A stretch of 64,000 nucleotides of DNA from assembly GCA_021777535.1 (NCBI GenBank), contig JAJYDN010000004.1, positions 1 through 64,000 of the forward strand, in the 5' to 3' direction. Shown here piece after piece: positions 46,444 through 55,880 of this stretch. This stretch comes from Pseudomonadota bacterium. GTDB lineage: Bacteria > Pseudomonadota > Gammaproteobacteria > Acidiferrobacterales > Acidiferrobacteraceae. How positions within the stretch are numbered: the first letter of the stretch is position 1; the number at the start of each line of letters is the position of its first letter. Under the pieces are notes generated by a model. The model saw only the letters and a program-made list of their open reading frames with translations, ran no database searches and was not told the origin of the DNA. Made by a program: the position numbers and the translations under genes.

Positions 46444-48561
46444 TCAAACCGGCAACTTGAAGCCCGCCACCGATGCCTGCAACTCGCGAACGAGATCCGA
46501 CAGTTTCGTGATCGATTCGGCAGTCTGCTTGGTTCCTGTCGATGTCAGAGCCGTGGCTTCCTGAATGTCACCCATGCTATGGGACACCGTCGTTGCCGTT
46601 TCGGATTGGGTATGGGCATCCTTGGCGATACGCACGATTAGGCCGGACAGCTGTTCCGACACCGACTCGATTTGTCCCAGCGCCTGCCCGGCCGCATCGG
46701 CAAGACGCGTACCTTCGACCACGCCGTTAGTCGCCTTTTCCATCGACGCTACCGCCTCGTTGGTGTCGGCCTGAATCGTCTTCACCAGATCGGCGATCTG
46801 CTTGGTCGCCGCACCGGAACGCTCGGCAAGACGCTGCACTTCATCCGCCACCACCGCGAAACCGCGGCCCGCGTCTCCCGCCATGGCGGCCTGGATTGCC
46901 GCATTCAGCGAGAGGATGTTCGTCTGCTCCGCAATGTCATTGATGAGCTCGACGATTTCACCGATCTGCTGCGAGCTTTCACCCAGACGCTTGATGCGCT
47001 TGGCGGTCTCCTGAATCTGCTCGCGCATCTCATCCATGCCTTTGATGGTGTTTTGCACGGCCTCCGCGCCCCGCTTGGCGGTCAACACCGAGCCGCGCGC
47101 CACCTCCACCGATTGTCCGGCGCTTTGCGACATCTCTTCCATGGATTTGGCCATCGCACGCATGCGGTCGGTGGTCGCGAGAATCTGCTTTGCCTGCCGG
47201 TCCGCCGCTTCGTTCAGTTCGATAGCCGTCTTGCGGCTACGGTCGGACGCCATGGCCACTTCCTGCGCCGTCGCGTTGATGCGGTACACGACGTTGCGCA
47301 TTTCCTTCACGGCATAATTGATGGAGTCCGCGATTGCGCCCGTAATCTGCTCGGTTACCTGCGGCTGAATCGTCAGGTCACCATCCGCCAGATCGCCCAT
47401 CTCGTCGAGCAGCTTCAAAATCGCGTCCTGCGTTTCGCGGTTCTGGGCCGCGCTTGCCCGGGCACGCGCACGTTCGTCACCGACCAGTCGCGAGACCAGC
47501 AAGGCGAAGAAGACCAGCGCAAGACCGGTCGCCGCATAACCGACGAATTTCTCGAGCTGGCGCTGATGCGCGAGAGCGCCGTACGCGGCCACGAGCTTGC
47601 GGGCATCGGCAAGGTCATGGTTACTCTTGCGGATGATCATGGTGCCAGCGCGCTGCGCCACGAAGAGCGGCGTGGCATCGCCAAGGATGCCATGCACGGC
47701 TTCGTCCATGGCCTGGAAGGCCTGCTGGGCCTCGCCAAATTTCTTCGCTGCCGAGGGCGGCAGCTGCGGAGCGAGTTGCGTCTGCGTCTGCTTGAAGAGT
47801 TTGGCGTCTTCGCCGAATTCCTGGGCCGCGACGGCCGCGGAGCGGCCACCCTGGGCGAACAGGTTGACCTCCATGGTGATGCGCTGGCTCAGCATGCCCT
47901 GCCGCGAACCGAGATAGATAAGCTGCGGCGACATGTGGGCGCGCATCCCGGAGGTGACGATTTCATCCCACAAGGCAAGCAGAAGCGGCGCGGTCTGATT
48001 GACTGTGGCCACGTAGTCATGCATCTGCAGGGCGGGGTCTTCCTGCTTCAGGATGTGATCGACGCGTCGGCGCAGAATGGTCCACGACTTCGAAACGCGA
48101 TCGAGGGCCGGATGCACCGCCACCGGGGAAGGCGGCATGCCGATGGCGCCGTTGCCATCCTGCAGGCTCACGATGATGCGCTGGAATTCGTTACGCGAAT
48201 GGCGCAGGTCACTGAACGCATTCTCTTCGCCAAGCGTTGCGGCGGCCGCGTCCTTCGCGATGCGCTGAGACAACATGAGCAGCTGGCTTGACTGCTCGAT
48301 GTAGTTGGAGTCGCGACTGGTCTGCTGTGCCACGGTGTAGAAGAGAAACACCGCCGCGGCCAGCGCAACCACCAGGAGCGTCAGGATGACCGGGACCCCG
48401 GCAAAGTGGCCCAGATTGAGCTTTACCGCAAGCTTCTTGCGGACCGGCTTGGCCCGTCCCCTGGGCTGCATCTCGACGTATTGTTCGCCGCCGCCAACCG
48501 CCAACTCCTCGGTTGGCTGATCCAGAACGGCACCCTTCTTCTTTGAGAGTCTCGCCACCAT
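46444..48561 (-). CDS. pilJ: Type IV pilus chemoreceptor PilJ
   Basis: 705-aa methyl-accepting protein. Two TM helices (about 55-75 and 333-352) flank a periplasmic domain. The highly conserved receptor hairpin tip [31 protein letters not shown] is intact in the C-terminal coiled coil (residues spread over about 545-575). No C-terminal NWETF-like tether, so methyl-group adaptation may not apply. Receptor of the Pil/Chp pathway. Confidence 0.94.
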   Translation of the reverse strand: MVARLSKKKGAVLDQPTEELAVGGGEQYVEMQPRGRAKPVRKKLAVKLNLGHFAGVPVILTLLVVALAAAVFLFYTVAQQTSRDSNYIEQSSQLLMLSQRIAKDAAAATLGEENAFSDLRHSRNEFQRIIVSLQDGNGAIGMPPSPVAVHPALDRVSKSWTILRRRVDHILKQEDPALQMHDYVATVNQTAPLLLALWDEIVTSGMRAHMSPQLIYLGSRQGMLSQRITMEVNLFAQGGRSAAVAAQEFGEDAKLFKQTQTQLAPQLPPSAAKKFGEAQQAFQAMDEAVHGILGDATPLFVAQRAGTMIIRKSNHDLADARKLVAAYGALAHQRQLEKFVGYAATGLALVFFALLVSRLVGDERARARASAAQNRETQDAILKLLDEMGDLADGDLTIQPQVTEQITGAIADSINYAVKEMRNVVYRINATAQEVAMASDRSRKTAIELNEAADRQAKQILATTDRMRAMAKSMEEMSQSAGQSVEVARGSVLTAKRGAEAVQNTIKGMDEMREQIQETAKRIKRLGESSQQIGEIVELINDIAEQTNILSLNAAIQAAMAGDAGRGFAVVADEVQRLAERSGAATKQIADLVKTIQADTNEAVASMEKATNGVVEGTRLADAAGQALGQIESVSEQLSGLIVRIAKDAHTQSETATTVSHSMGDIQEATALTSTGTKQTAESITKLSDLVRELQASVAGFKLPV

Positions 48562-48634
48562 GTTCTCAACCCCTAGTAGATTTTGCGCTCATGTCGCACA
48601 CGATCCGCTGGCTGTGGCGCTATCCGCCGACGAT

Positions 48635-49180
48635 TCAGGCCGCGACGTGCTTGAAGGTCAGACTATCCGACAACGAGAGCAGATCAAACACACCCCATAA
48701 AACATTGTCCTGTAGATACGCCGTCTGGACATGCATCAAGACCGCATTATCCAGTCCGGCGATGTCGCGCCGATCCCGCTCGACATCGAAATGTTTCAAT
48801 CCCGAAACCTCGTTTACCAATAAACCGGTGCTGAGATCACCCACATGCATGACCAGCAGGCGCCCCTTGTCGTCGGCGGGCACCGGGGCCTTCCCGAAAA
48901 ACTCCGCGAGATCAATGATCGTCAGCAAAGTGCCGCGCACGTTGGCGACGCCCTTGACCCAGCGCTTTGTTCCCGGAACCCGCGTCACGGGAGGACGCGG
49001 CAGAATTTCTGCTATCTGGTCGAGAGAAACGAGCAGCAACGCGTCATCCAGCCGAAAGCTCAAACCCGTCCACAGGGGCGCCGCTTCGACCTGTTCGGGC
49101 AACCGCGGAGCGAGCGCACGGACCCGGTCTTGCATCTCGACAAGAAGGGTGAAGGCCTCGCGTTGCGTAACGTCGGTCAC
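48635..49180 (-). CDS. pilI: CheW-like adaptor PilI
   Basis: 181 aa. CheW fold with WTGLSFRLDDALLLVSLDQIAEI and WVKGVANVRGTLLTIIDLAEF. It bridges PilJ and ChpA. GTG at 49180 overlaps the pilH stop by 4 nt (GTGA), more convincing than the open frame back to 49261. Confidence 0.9.
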   Translation of the reverse strand: MTDVTQREAFTLLVEMQDRVRALAPRLPEQVEAAPLWTGLSFRLDDALLLVSLDQIAEILPRPPVTRVPGTKRWVKGVANVRGTLLTIIDLAEFFGKAPVPADDKGRLLVMHVGDLSTGLLVNEVSGLKHFDVERDRRDIAGLDNAVLMHVQTAYLQDNVLWGVFDLLSLSDSLTFKHVAA

Positions 49181-49539
49181 AACGCCCTGATCTTTTCCAG
49201 CAGCTGGCTTTCGGCAACCGGCTTGACGATGTAGTCGCGCGCCCCCTGGCGCAGACCCCAAGCCTTGTCGGTCTCCTGACCCTTGGTGGTACAGATAATC
49301 ACGGGAATGCCGCTGGTCGTGGGATTCTTCGTGATCGTACGGGTCGCCTCGAATCCGCTCATGCCCGGCATCACCACGTCCATCAGGATCAGGTCCGGAC
49401 GAAACGTCTTCAGTTTCTCGATACTCTCCTCACCGCTGCGGGCCGTGGTAATCGTAAACCCGTTCCGCGTCAGCATCTCCTGCAACAGATGCAGCTCTGT
49501 GGGCGAGTCGTCAACGACAAGAATGCTCTTTATGGTCAC
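49177..49539 (-). CDS. pilH: Twitching-motility response regulator PilH
   Basis: 120-aa single receiver domain: VVDDSPTELHLLQEM, the phosphorylated Asp in LILMDVVMPG, and TTKGQETD and KPV at the end. PilH tunes the output of the pathway, probably as a phosphate sink. GTG start with AGGGAG 6 nt upstream. Confidence 0.93.
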   Translation of the reverse strand: MTIKSILVVDDSPTELHLLQEMLTRNGFTITTARSGEESIEKLKTFRPDLILMDVVMPGMSGFEATRTITKNPTTSGIPVIICTTKGQETDKAWGLRQGARDYIVKPVAESQLLEKIRAL

Positions 49540-49594
49540 CTTCTACTCCCTTGGTCGTGCGAATCGGCCTCTGACCTGAGTTTGCGCTTGGCAT

Positions 49595-49960
49595 TTAATG
49601 TACGTACTTACTAATCACATCAATCAATTCTTCTTGCGTAAATGGCTTGTTGACGTGTTCCTCCGAACCCGCGATCTTGCCGCGGGCTTTGTCAAAGAGA
49701 CCGTCCTTGCTCGATAACATGATAACCGGAATGTGGCGAAATTCGCGGTTATTCTTTATAAGAAGGCATGTCTGATACCCGTCAAGCCGCGGCATCATGA
49801 TATCGACAAAGATGATATCGGGTCGCTGATCCGTGATGACAGACATGGCCTCGAAACCATCACCAGCCGTGTAGACCTCGTAACCGGCCTTTTTCAGTAA
49901 CGCCTCTGCAGTCCGCCGGATCGTATTGCTGTCATCAATGACCATGACCTTGATACCCAC
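49595..49960 (-). CDS. pilG: Twitching-motility response regulator PilG
   Basis: About 121-aa single receiver domain: KVMVIDDSNTIRRTAE, the phosphorylated Asp in IIFVDIMMPRLDGY, and NKPFTQEEL. PilG promotes pilus extension. The start is uncertain between GTG at 49966 and 49960; the second has GAGG 5 nt upstream. First gene of pilGHIJ-chpA. Confidence 0.93.
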   Translation of the reverse strand: MGIKVMVIDDSNTIRRTAEALLKKAGYEVYTAGDGFEAMSVITDQRPDIIFVDIMMPRLDGYQTCLLIKNNREFRHIPVIMLSSKDGLFDKARGKIAGSEEHVNKPFTQEELIDVISKYVH

Positions 49961-49996
49961 AGACACCTCACTTAAAGCCGGGCACCGAATCCGGCA

Positions 49997-50077
49997 TGCA
50001 ATTATTGCACCCTACTTGTTTTACTAGCATACAGACGCCGCGAAATCCAATTCAAACCCAGAATTGGTGTGAAATCC
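49997..50077. repeat. Palindromes in the pilG-gshA divergent region
   Basis: TGCAATTATTGCA (49997-50009) is a perfect palindrome about 35 bp before pilG. Farther upstream CCAATTC/GAATTGG (50047-50053, 50061-50067) is flanked by GAAATCC repeats (50042-50048, 50071-50077). These are candidate operators for pilG; no regulator is known from the sequence. Confidence 0.4.
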
Positions 50078-50165
50078 GACGGGGGGCAGGCTTACCGTGG
50101 ATTCTAGCCCACTACCGCGCCTTCACCAAACCAGCGCCCCCCGGCACGGAGCCGTTACGCATTGC

Positions 50166-50194
50166 TTGACCTTTCGGCAAACAGGTAGGATAAA
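50166..50194 (+). promoter_or_regulatory. Predicted gshA promoter
   Basis: TTGACC (50166-50171), 17-bp spacer, GATAAA (50189-50194). The predicted start is near 50201, leaving a leader of about 24 nt before gshA. Confidence 0.6.
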
Positions 50195-50224
50195 AACCTT
50201 CCCTAATCTGACGGGACCAAGCCC

Positions 50225-51532
50225 ATGGGCGCCGAACAACTTCAGGCCGTGCCGCACCTGACCACCGCGCTCACCGGCCCGCTTCTCGAAATCGAGGAAC
50301 GCCTGCTTGAGCGGGAGACCCCGATTGAGCAATGGTTTCACGAACGATGGCTGGCGACACCCGCGCCGTTTTACGCATCGGTCGATCTGCGCAATGCCGG
50401 TTTCAAGCTCGCGCCAGTCGACACCAATCTCTTTCCGGCCGGCTTCAATAACCTGAACCCGGCGTTCCATCCGCTCTGCATACAGGCGCTGCAGATCGCA
50501 GTCGAGCGCCTCTGCCCGAAGGCCTGCCGGATTCTGCTGGTTCCGGAAAATCACAGCCGCAACACCTTTTATTGGGAAAACATCGGCGCCCTGGTGGAAC
50601 TGCTCGAGCGCGCGGGCTATCAGGTGCGGGTTGGCTCGCTCCTGCCGGAACCGGCCGGCCGGCAATCCTTCAGCTTGAGCGGGGGGCGGACCATCTCGGT
50701 CGAGCCGATCGAGCGAACCGGAGACACGGTTACGGTGCAAGGCTACAAACCCTGCTTCGTGCTCCTGAACAATGACCTGTCGACAGGAGCGCCCGCCCTC
50801 CTGCAGGGCATCGCCCAGCCCGTCGTGCCGGCAACCGTCATGGGCTGGTGGAACCGCCTCAAATCCAATCACTTTACACACTACCGCGGGGTCGCGGCCG
50901 AATTTGGCGAGTTTGTCCAGATCGATCCGTGGCTGATCGATCCTGTGTTCCGCCGCTGCGGGCACATCGACTTCCAGAAACGCGAAGGCGAGGACTGCCT
51001 TGCCGAAAATGTCCACACGGTGCTTGAAGAAGTACGGCTCAAGTATCGCGAATATGGCATCACCCAGGAACCCTTCGTGATCGTCAAGGCCGACAGCGGC
51101 ACCTATGGAATGGGCATCATGACGGTTCGGGACGCAAACGACGTGCGGCAGCTAAACCGCAAACAGCGCAACAAGATGGCGGTCATCAAGGAAGGACAGA
51201 CCGTCCAGCAGGTTCTCGTCCAGGAGGGCGTCTACACCTTCGAGACGCTGGGCGATGCGCAGACGGTGGCCGAACCCGTCGTCTACATGGTGGACCGCTT
51301 CGTGGTCGGGGGCTTCTACCGCGTCCACACCGCCCGCGGTGCCGACGAAAACCTGAACGCCCCCGGCATGCAATTCCGGCCACTGGCGTTTGCGGATTCC
51401 TGCTCGTGTCCCGACAAGAAGCGCTCACCCGATGCAAGCCCCAACCGCTTCTATGCCTACGGCGTCCTCGGGCGGCTGGCAGCGCTTGCGGCCGCGCGCG
51501 AACTCCACGCTGCGATGGCCCCCAATCCATGA
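50225..51532 (+). CDS. gshA: Glutamate-cysteine ligase, Acidithiobacillus ferrooxidans-type
   Basis: First step of glutathione synthesis. 435 aa. It is unlike E. coli GshA but fits the separate family first recognised in Acidithiobacillus ferrooxidans, with NLFPAGFNNLNP, VPENHSRNTFYWENI, VKADSGTYGMGIMTV and RFVVGGFYRVH. It overlaps gshB by 4 nt, so both glutathione genes are coupled. The ribosome site is weak. Confidence 0.93.
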   Translation: MGAEQLQAVPHLTTALTGPLLEIEERLLERETPIEQWFHERWLATPAPFYASVDLRNAGFKLAPVDTNLFPAGFNNLNPAFHPLCIQALQIAVERLCPKACRILLVPENHSRNTFYWENIGALVELLERAGYQVRVGSLLPEPAGRQSFSLSGGRTISVEPIERTGDTVTVQGYKPCFVLLNNDLSTGAPALLQGIAQPVVPATVMGWWNRLKSNHFTHYRGVAAEFGEFVQIDPWLIDPVFRRCGHIDFQKREGEDCLAENVHTVLEEVRLKYREYGITQEPFVIVKADSGTYGMGIMTVRDANDVRQLNRKQRNKMAVIKEGQTVQQVLVQEGVYTFETLGDAQTVAEPVVYMVDRFVVGGFYRVHTARGADENLNAPGMQFRPLAFADSCSCPDKKRSPDASPNRFYAYGVLGRLAALAAARELHAAMAPNP

Positions 51533-52485
51533 GCCGCAGACTGGCCGTGATCATGGACCCGCTGGGCGGGATCAAGGGGTATAAAGACACGACTGTCGGC
51601 CTGCTTCGGGAAGCGGCCCGGCGGGGCTACGAAATATACTATGCTGAACCGGGCGATCTCAGCCTGCGTGACGGAAAGGTCCGCATCGCCGCGCGCAGCC
51701 TCGGGGTCGGCGCCGACGACCACGCCTGGTACACCCTGGGTGCGCCCGCGCACGTGACCGCGGAGGATCTCGATGTCGTTTTGATGCGCAAGGATCCGCC
51801 GTTCAACATGGAGTATGTCTATGCGACCTACCTGCTCGAATTGCTCGAACGCGATGGCGTGCTGGTAGTAAACCGGCCCCGCAGTCTGCGGGACGCCAAC
51901 GAAAAGCTCTTCACGGCCTGGTTTCCGGACGTGACGCCGCCGACACTCGTTACCCGCCGGCAGAAAGATCTGCGCGGTTTCCTCGCCGAACAGGCGGATA
52001 TCGTGCTGAAACCGCTCGATGGCATGGGGGGCGCCTCGATCTTCCGGGTAAGGGCAAACGACCCGAACACGACTGTCATTTTCGAAACCATGACCGCCCA
52101 CGAGGAACGCTTCGCCATGGCGCAACGGTACCTGCCGCAAATTGCCGAGGGCGACAAGCGCATCCTCGTCATCGACGGCGAGCCGGTGCCCTATGCGCTG
52201 GCACGCATCCCGGCGCCGGGCGAAAGCCGCGGCAATCTCGCCGCGGGCGGGCGTGGTGAAGGGCGCGCCCTGAGCGATGCCGACAAGCGGATCGCGGCGC
52301 GGGTCGGGCCCGTGCTGCGCGAAAAAGGGTTGCTGTTCGTCGGTCTCGACGTGATCGGTGACCACCTGACCGAGATCAATGTGACGAGCCCGACGGGTAT
52401 GCGCGAGCTGGACAAGGCATACGCTCTCAATATTGCCGCACGTCTATTTGACGCCATGGAAACCCGCCTGGGATCGGAACGCTAG
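51529..52485 (+). CDS. gshB: Glutathione synthetase
   Basis: ATP-grasp enzyme of 318 aa that adds glycine to gamma-glutamylcysteine. IMDPLGGIKGYKDTT at the N-terminus, MRKDPPFNMEY, LKPLDGMGGASIFRV and INVTSPTGMRE are typical. The start at 51529 lies in the gshA stop (ATGA); a longer open frame within gshA is discarded. Confidence 0.96.
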   Translation: MSRRLAVIMDPLGGIKGYKDTTVGLLREAARRGYEIYYAEPGDLSLRDGKVRIAARSLGVGADDHAWYTLGAPAHVTAEDLDVVLMRKDPPFNMEYVYATYLLELLERDGVLVVNRPRSLRDANEKLFTAWFPDVTPPTLVTRRQKDLRGFLAEQADIVLKPLDGMGGASIFRVRANDPNTTVIFETMTAHEERFAMAQRYLPQIAEGDKRILVIDGEPVPYALARIPAPGESRGNLAAGGRGEGRALSDADKRIAARVGPVLREKGLLFVGLDVIGDHLTEINVTSPTGMRELDKAYALNIAARLFDAMETRLGSER

Positions 52486-52488
52486 GCC

Positions 52489-53358
52489 ATGCGCGCGCAC
52501 CTGTCGGATCATGACCGTCTGGGGGTGGCCCTCTTCCTTGCCGGCCTCCTCCATGTCATCGTCGTCCTCGGCGTCCGCTTCCGTGACCACGTCACGGCGG
52601 CGCACGGCCGCAGGCTCGACGTGACTCTCGTGCAGGCCCGCAGCAACCGGGCACCCCGTCACGCAAAACGCCTGGCGCAGGTCAATGTGGCCGGCGGCGG
52701 CGGTCAGCACCGCCAGCATATGGCGCGCAGCCCATTTCGCGCCAAACGGCAAGGCGGCGGCGAGCTCGCCGCACACATCAGGCAGCAGAACACGACGCCG
52801 GACGCGCACTGGCACCTGATCGTAAGCCGCAACCAGCCGCTTGAGCTGCAGCTGGCCCCCGACCGCCCCTGGCAAATCAACGCGGCGCTCGCTGCCGATC
52901 TGGGCATGAACCGGCGGTTTCTTGCCGAACAGGCGCGGTTAAAGGCGGAGATCCGGCGGGATTGGCGGGCTTTCCGCGCCGCCGGCCGTGGCCGCGGCGG
53001 CGTTACGGCCCGCCAGTTCGCCTATGCAGGATACATCAGCCGCTGGACGGCCCACATGGAACGGATCAGCAACGGCCGCTACCGGCAGGTCCTGGTTGCG
53101 GCCCACGCGCACGGCACGCTCGTGCTCGACGTGGCCATCCGCGCCAACGGCACCCTGGAATCGGTACGGGTCGTGCGCCGGGGGCGCTCGCCCGTCCTGG
53201 CCCGCATTGCCAAAAGCCTCGTCCGTCAGGCGGCGCCTTTCGCCCCCCTGCCGAAAGTCGCAGGGCTGCCGCTGGCGGTGCTGCATGTCGTCGAAACCTG
53301 GCGTTTCCGCGGTCACCATATGACGAGCATGGAACCTGCGGTTTCGAGTGGGACGTAG
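52489..53358 (+). CDS. TonB-like protein (TonB2)
   Basis: 289 aa. One N-terminal TM (about 10-29), a long linker rich in His, Arg and Gln rather than the Pro-Lys repeats of classical TonB, and a C-terminal TonB-type domain (VLDVAIRANGTLESVRVVRRG). It starts 3 nt after gshB, as in Pseudomonas, where a tonB3 gene involved in twitching motility lies in this place. Whether it uses the ExbB/ExbD in this window is unknown. Confidence 0.75.
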   Translation: MRAHLSDHDRLGVALFLAGLLHVIVVLGVRFRDHVTAAHGRRLDVTLVQARSNRAPRHAKRLAQVNVAGGGGQHRQHMARSPFRAKRQGGGELAAHIRQQNTTPDAHWHLIVSRNQPLELQLAPDRPWQINAALAADLGMNRRFLAEQARLKAEIRRDWRAFRAAGRGRGGVTARQFAYAGYISRWTAHMERISNGRYRQVLVAAHAHGTLVLDVAIRANGTLESVRVVRRGRSPVLARIAKSLVRQAAPFAPLPKVAGLPLAVLHVVETWRFRGHHMTSMEPAVSSGT

Positions 53359-53405
53359 ACAAGGGTCGCCTTGAAAGGTCAGGGCGCCTCCCTGATACTA
53401 GCCCC

Positions 53406-53969
53406 ATGTTCGAAACCGAGACGCTTGTCAACCATTTCCTGATCGCCATGCCGAATCTTGGCGACCCCAATTTTTTCCGGACCGTGACGTTCGTCTGCGA
53501 ACACGGCATCGAGGGCGCCATGGGTATCGTCATAAACCGGCCGATTGACCTCACGTTTCGCGAAGTCTTTAGCCAGCTCGGCATCGAGGCCGATTCCTGT
53601 GCGCGGCTCGACGACCATGTCTACCTGGGCGGCCCCGTGCAAAGCAACCGCGGATTCGTCCTCCACGAACCGCTCGGCGCATGGGAATCCACGCTCGCCG
53701 TGAGCCCAACGCTCGGCGTGTCGACTTCGCGCGACATCCTGGCCGCGATCGCCCGCAACGAGGGCCCGAGCCATTGCCTGCTGGCGCTCGGCTATGCCGG
53801 ATGGGGACCGGGGCAGCTCGAGAAGGAGATGGCGGAGAACGCCTGGCTGAGCGGACCCGCGAACCCCGAGATCCTTTTCCGGACGCCGACCGACGCCCGC
53901 TGGGCATCGGCAGCCCATCTGCTGGGCGTCGACCTCGCCAATCTCTCAGGCGAATCCGGCCACGCGTGA
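53406..53969 (+). CDS. yqgE: YqgE/AlgH family protein (UPF0301)
   Basis: 187 aa with MPNLGDPNFFRTVTFVCEH, GAMGIVINRP and VYLGGPVQSNRGFVLH. Function is not established; in many proteobacteria the gene lies beside ruvX as here. It overlaps ruvX by 4 nt (GTGA). Confidence 0.93.
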   Translation: MFETETLVNHFLIAMPNLGDPNFFRTVTFVCEHGIEGAMGIVINRPIDLTFREVFSQLGIEADSCARLDDHVYLGGPVQSNRGFVLHEPLGAWESTLAVSPTLGVSTSRDILAAIARNEGPSHCLLALGYAGWGPGQLEKEMAENAWLSGPANPEILFRTPTDARWASAAHLLGVDLANLSGESGHA

Positions 53970-54421
53970 AGCCAAAGACCTACCTGGCCTTCGACTACGG
54001 CACCCGCGTCATTGGCATTGCGGTCGGGCGCTATCCCCCGGGGCGGGCGGAAGGCGCCGGAACGGTGAGCGGGCTTGCCAACGGCCCCGACTGGCGCGCC
54101 ATCGAACGCCTGATCGGCACATGGGAACCGGACAGCCTGGTCGTGGGGCTACCCCTTAACATGGATGGCTCCGACAACGAGATGACAGTCGCTGCACGCC
54201 GTTTCGGCCGGCGCTTGGACGGACGCTACCATATCCCGGTATACTGGGCGGACGAACGGCTGACAACGGCAAGCGCGCGCGATCAGGTCCTGGCCACGGG
54301 CGTCCCGCGGGGACGCCGGAAGGCCGCCCTCGACACGCTGGCCGCGGTCACTATATTGCAGGCCTATTTCGATGACCTGCCACACACGAGCCCGGATCAC
54401 CGAGGCCCGATAAAAGAATGA
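53966..54421 (+). CDS. ruvX: RuvX/YqgF, Holliday-junction resolvase-like nuclease
   Basis: 151 aa, RNase H fold. [14 protein letters not shown] carries the first catalytic Asp; [16 protein letters not shown] and DERLTTASA carry the others. Linked to 16S rRNA 5' maturation. The GTG start lies in the yqgE stop; the longer open frame upstream is a shadow. Confidence 0.92.
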   Translation: MKPKTYLAFDYGTRVIGIAVGRYPPGRAEGAGTVSGLANGPDWRAIERLIGTWEPDSLVVGLPLNMDGSDNEMTVAARRFGRRLDGRYHIPVYWADERLTTASARDQVLATGVPRGRRKAALDTLAAVTILQAYFDDLPHTSPDHRGPIKE

Positions 54422-54909
54422 CTGTTGATATAGAAGATGCCCTCGCGCGCATGGCGGACGGCCTGCGGACCCTCACCCCGCGGCGGCCGCTACTGATTGG
54501 CGTGCATACAGGAGGTACATGGGTAGCCGAATGGTTGCACCGGCGACTCGGCCTCGCCGAGCCCCTCGGCAGCCTCGACATATCCTTTTACCGCGATGAC
54601 TTCAGCCGGGTCGGCATGAACCCTCAAGTCAAGACCTCGCATCTGCCCGTAAGCATCGATGACCGTCATCTCGTGCTGATCGACGACGTTCTCCATACAG
54701 GCCGTACCGTACGGGCAGCCCTGAATGAATTGTTCGACTACGGGCGGCCGGCGTCCATTGCGCTCGCCGTGCTGATCGAACGGGACGGGCGCGAGTTACC
54801 CATCCAGCCCGACATCGTCGGCGCCCGCATCAGGCTCAAGGCGAATGAGCATGTAAAGCTCACAGGGCCGGACCCGCTCGGCATCAAGATCATGGAGAAA
54901 AGCGATTGA
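54418..54909 (+). CDS. pyrR: PyrR bifunctional regulator / uracil phosphoribosyltransferase
   Basis: 163 aa. The PRPP loop [16 protein letters not shown] and RDDFSRVG are intact. In firmicutes PyrR controls pyr mRNA attenuation; its role in gammaproteobacteria is less clear. It is joined to ruvX (ATGA) and pyrB (TTGA) by overlaps, so no leader RNA is available between it and pyrB. Confidence 0.93.
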   Translation: MTVDIEDALARMADGLRTLTPRRPLLIGVHTGGTWVAEWLHRRLGLAEPLGSLDISFYRDDFSRVGMNPQVKTSHLPVSIDDRHLVLIDDVLHTGRTVRAALNELFDYGRPASIALAVLIERDGRELPIQPDIVGARIRLKANEHVKLTGPDPLGIKIMEKSD

Positions 54910-55880
54910 TCGGTGACATTCAGATCGACGCAGAGGGGCGGCGACGCCACTTTTTGACCACCGAAGGCATGCCGGCGGAAACCATCCTCGGCATCCTCGA
55001 TACCGCCGAATCGTTCATCAGTGTCGGCGAACGCGAGATCAAGAAAGTGCCGCTCTTGCGCGGCAAGACCGTCGTCAACCTCTTCTTCGAATCCAGCACA
55101 CGCACACGCACGACCTTTGAGATCGCCGGCAAGCGTCTGTCGGCCGATGTCATCAATATCAATACCTCGGTGTCGGCGACGCAGAAAGGCGAGAGCCTGC
55201 TCGATACCGTGCGCAATCTCGAGGCCATGCACATCGACCTCTTCGTCGTACGGCATCCTTTGAGCGGCGCAGCCGACCTCATTGCGCGTTCGGTGCCAGA
55301 GCATGTACATGTCGTCAACGCCGGCGACGGACGCCATGCCCATCCCACCCAGGGCCTGCTCGACATGTTCACGATCCGCCGCTACAAGGGGGATTTCCGG
55401 CAGCTCAAGGTGGCGATCGTGGGCGATATCCTGCACTCACGGGTTGCCCGGTCGCAGATCCATGCCCTCACGGCCCTTGGCACCCGGGAAGTACGCGTGA
55501 TCGGCCCCCGCCCGCTGTTGCCGACGGCTGTCGAGCGCCTCGGCGTCCAGGCATTCACCGACTTCGACGAAGGGCTGCGCGGCGTCGACGTCATCATCAT
55601 GTTGCGCTTGCAGCGGGAACGCATGTGCAGTGCGCTCATCCCCAGTGCACGCGAATATTTCGACCTTTACGGACTTACGCCCAGACGGCTGCGGCAGGCT
55701 GCGCCTGAGGCCATTGTCATGCACCCCGGCCCCATGAACCGCGGCATCGAGATCGATTCGGCGGTGGCCGATGGACCACAGTCCGTGATCCTGCCGCAGG
55801 TGACCAACGGGATCGCCGTGCGCATGGCGATCCTGGCCCGTCTGGCGGGAGCCACACAACCGGAGCCGAAGACACCGTGA
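54906..55880 (+). CDS. pyrB: Aspartate carbamoyltransferase catalytic subunit
   Basis: 324 aa. [13 protein letters not shown] is the carbamoyl-phosphate site; [11 protein letters not shown] and HPGPMNRG are also present. It starts with TTG overlapping the pyrR stop. The N-terminus is slightly extended, as in the class A ATCases that form a dodecamer with a dihydroorotase-like partner. Confidence 0.95.
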   Translation: MIGDIQIDAEGRRRHFLTTEGMPAETILGILDTAESFISVGEREIKKVPLLRGKTVVNLFFESSTRTRTTFEIAGKRLSADVININTSVSATQKGESLLDTVRNLEAMHIDLFVVRHPLSGAADLIARSVPEHVHVVNAGDGRHAHPTQGLLDMFTIRRYKGDFRQLKVAIVGDILHSRVARSQIHALTALGTREVRVIGPRPLLPTAVERLGVQAFTDFDEGLRGVDVIIMLRLQRERMCSALIPSAREYFDLYGLTPRRLRQAAPEAIVMHPGPMNRGIEIDSAVADGPQSVILPQVTNGIAVRMAILARLAGATQPEPKTP

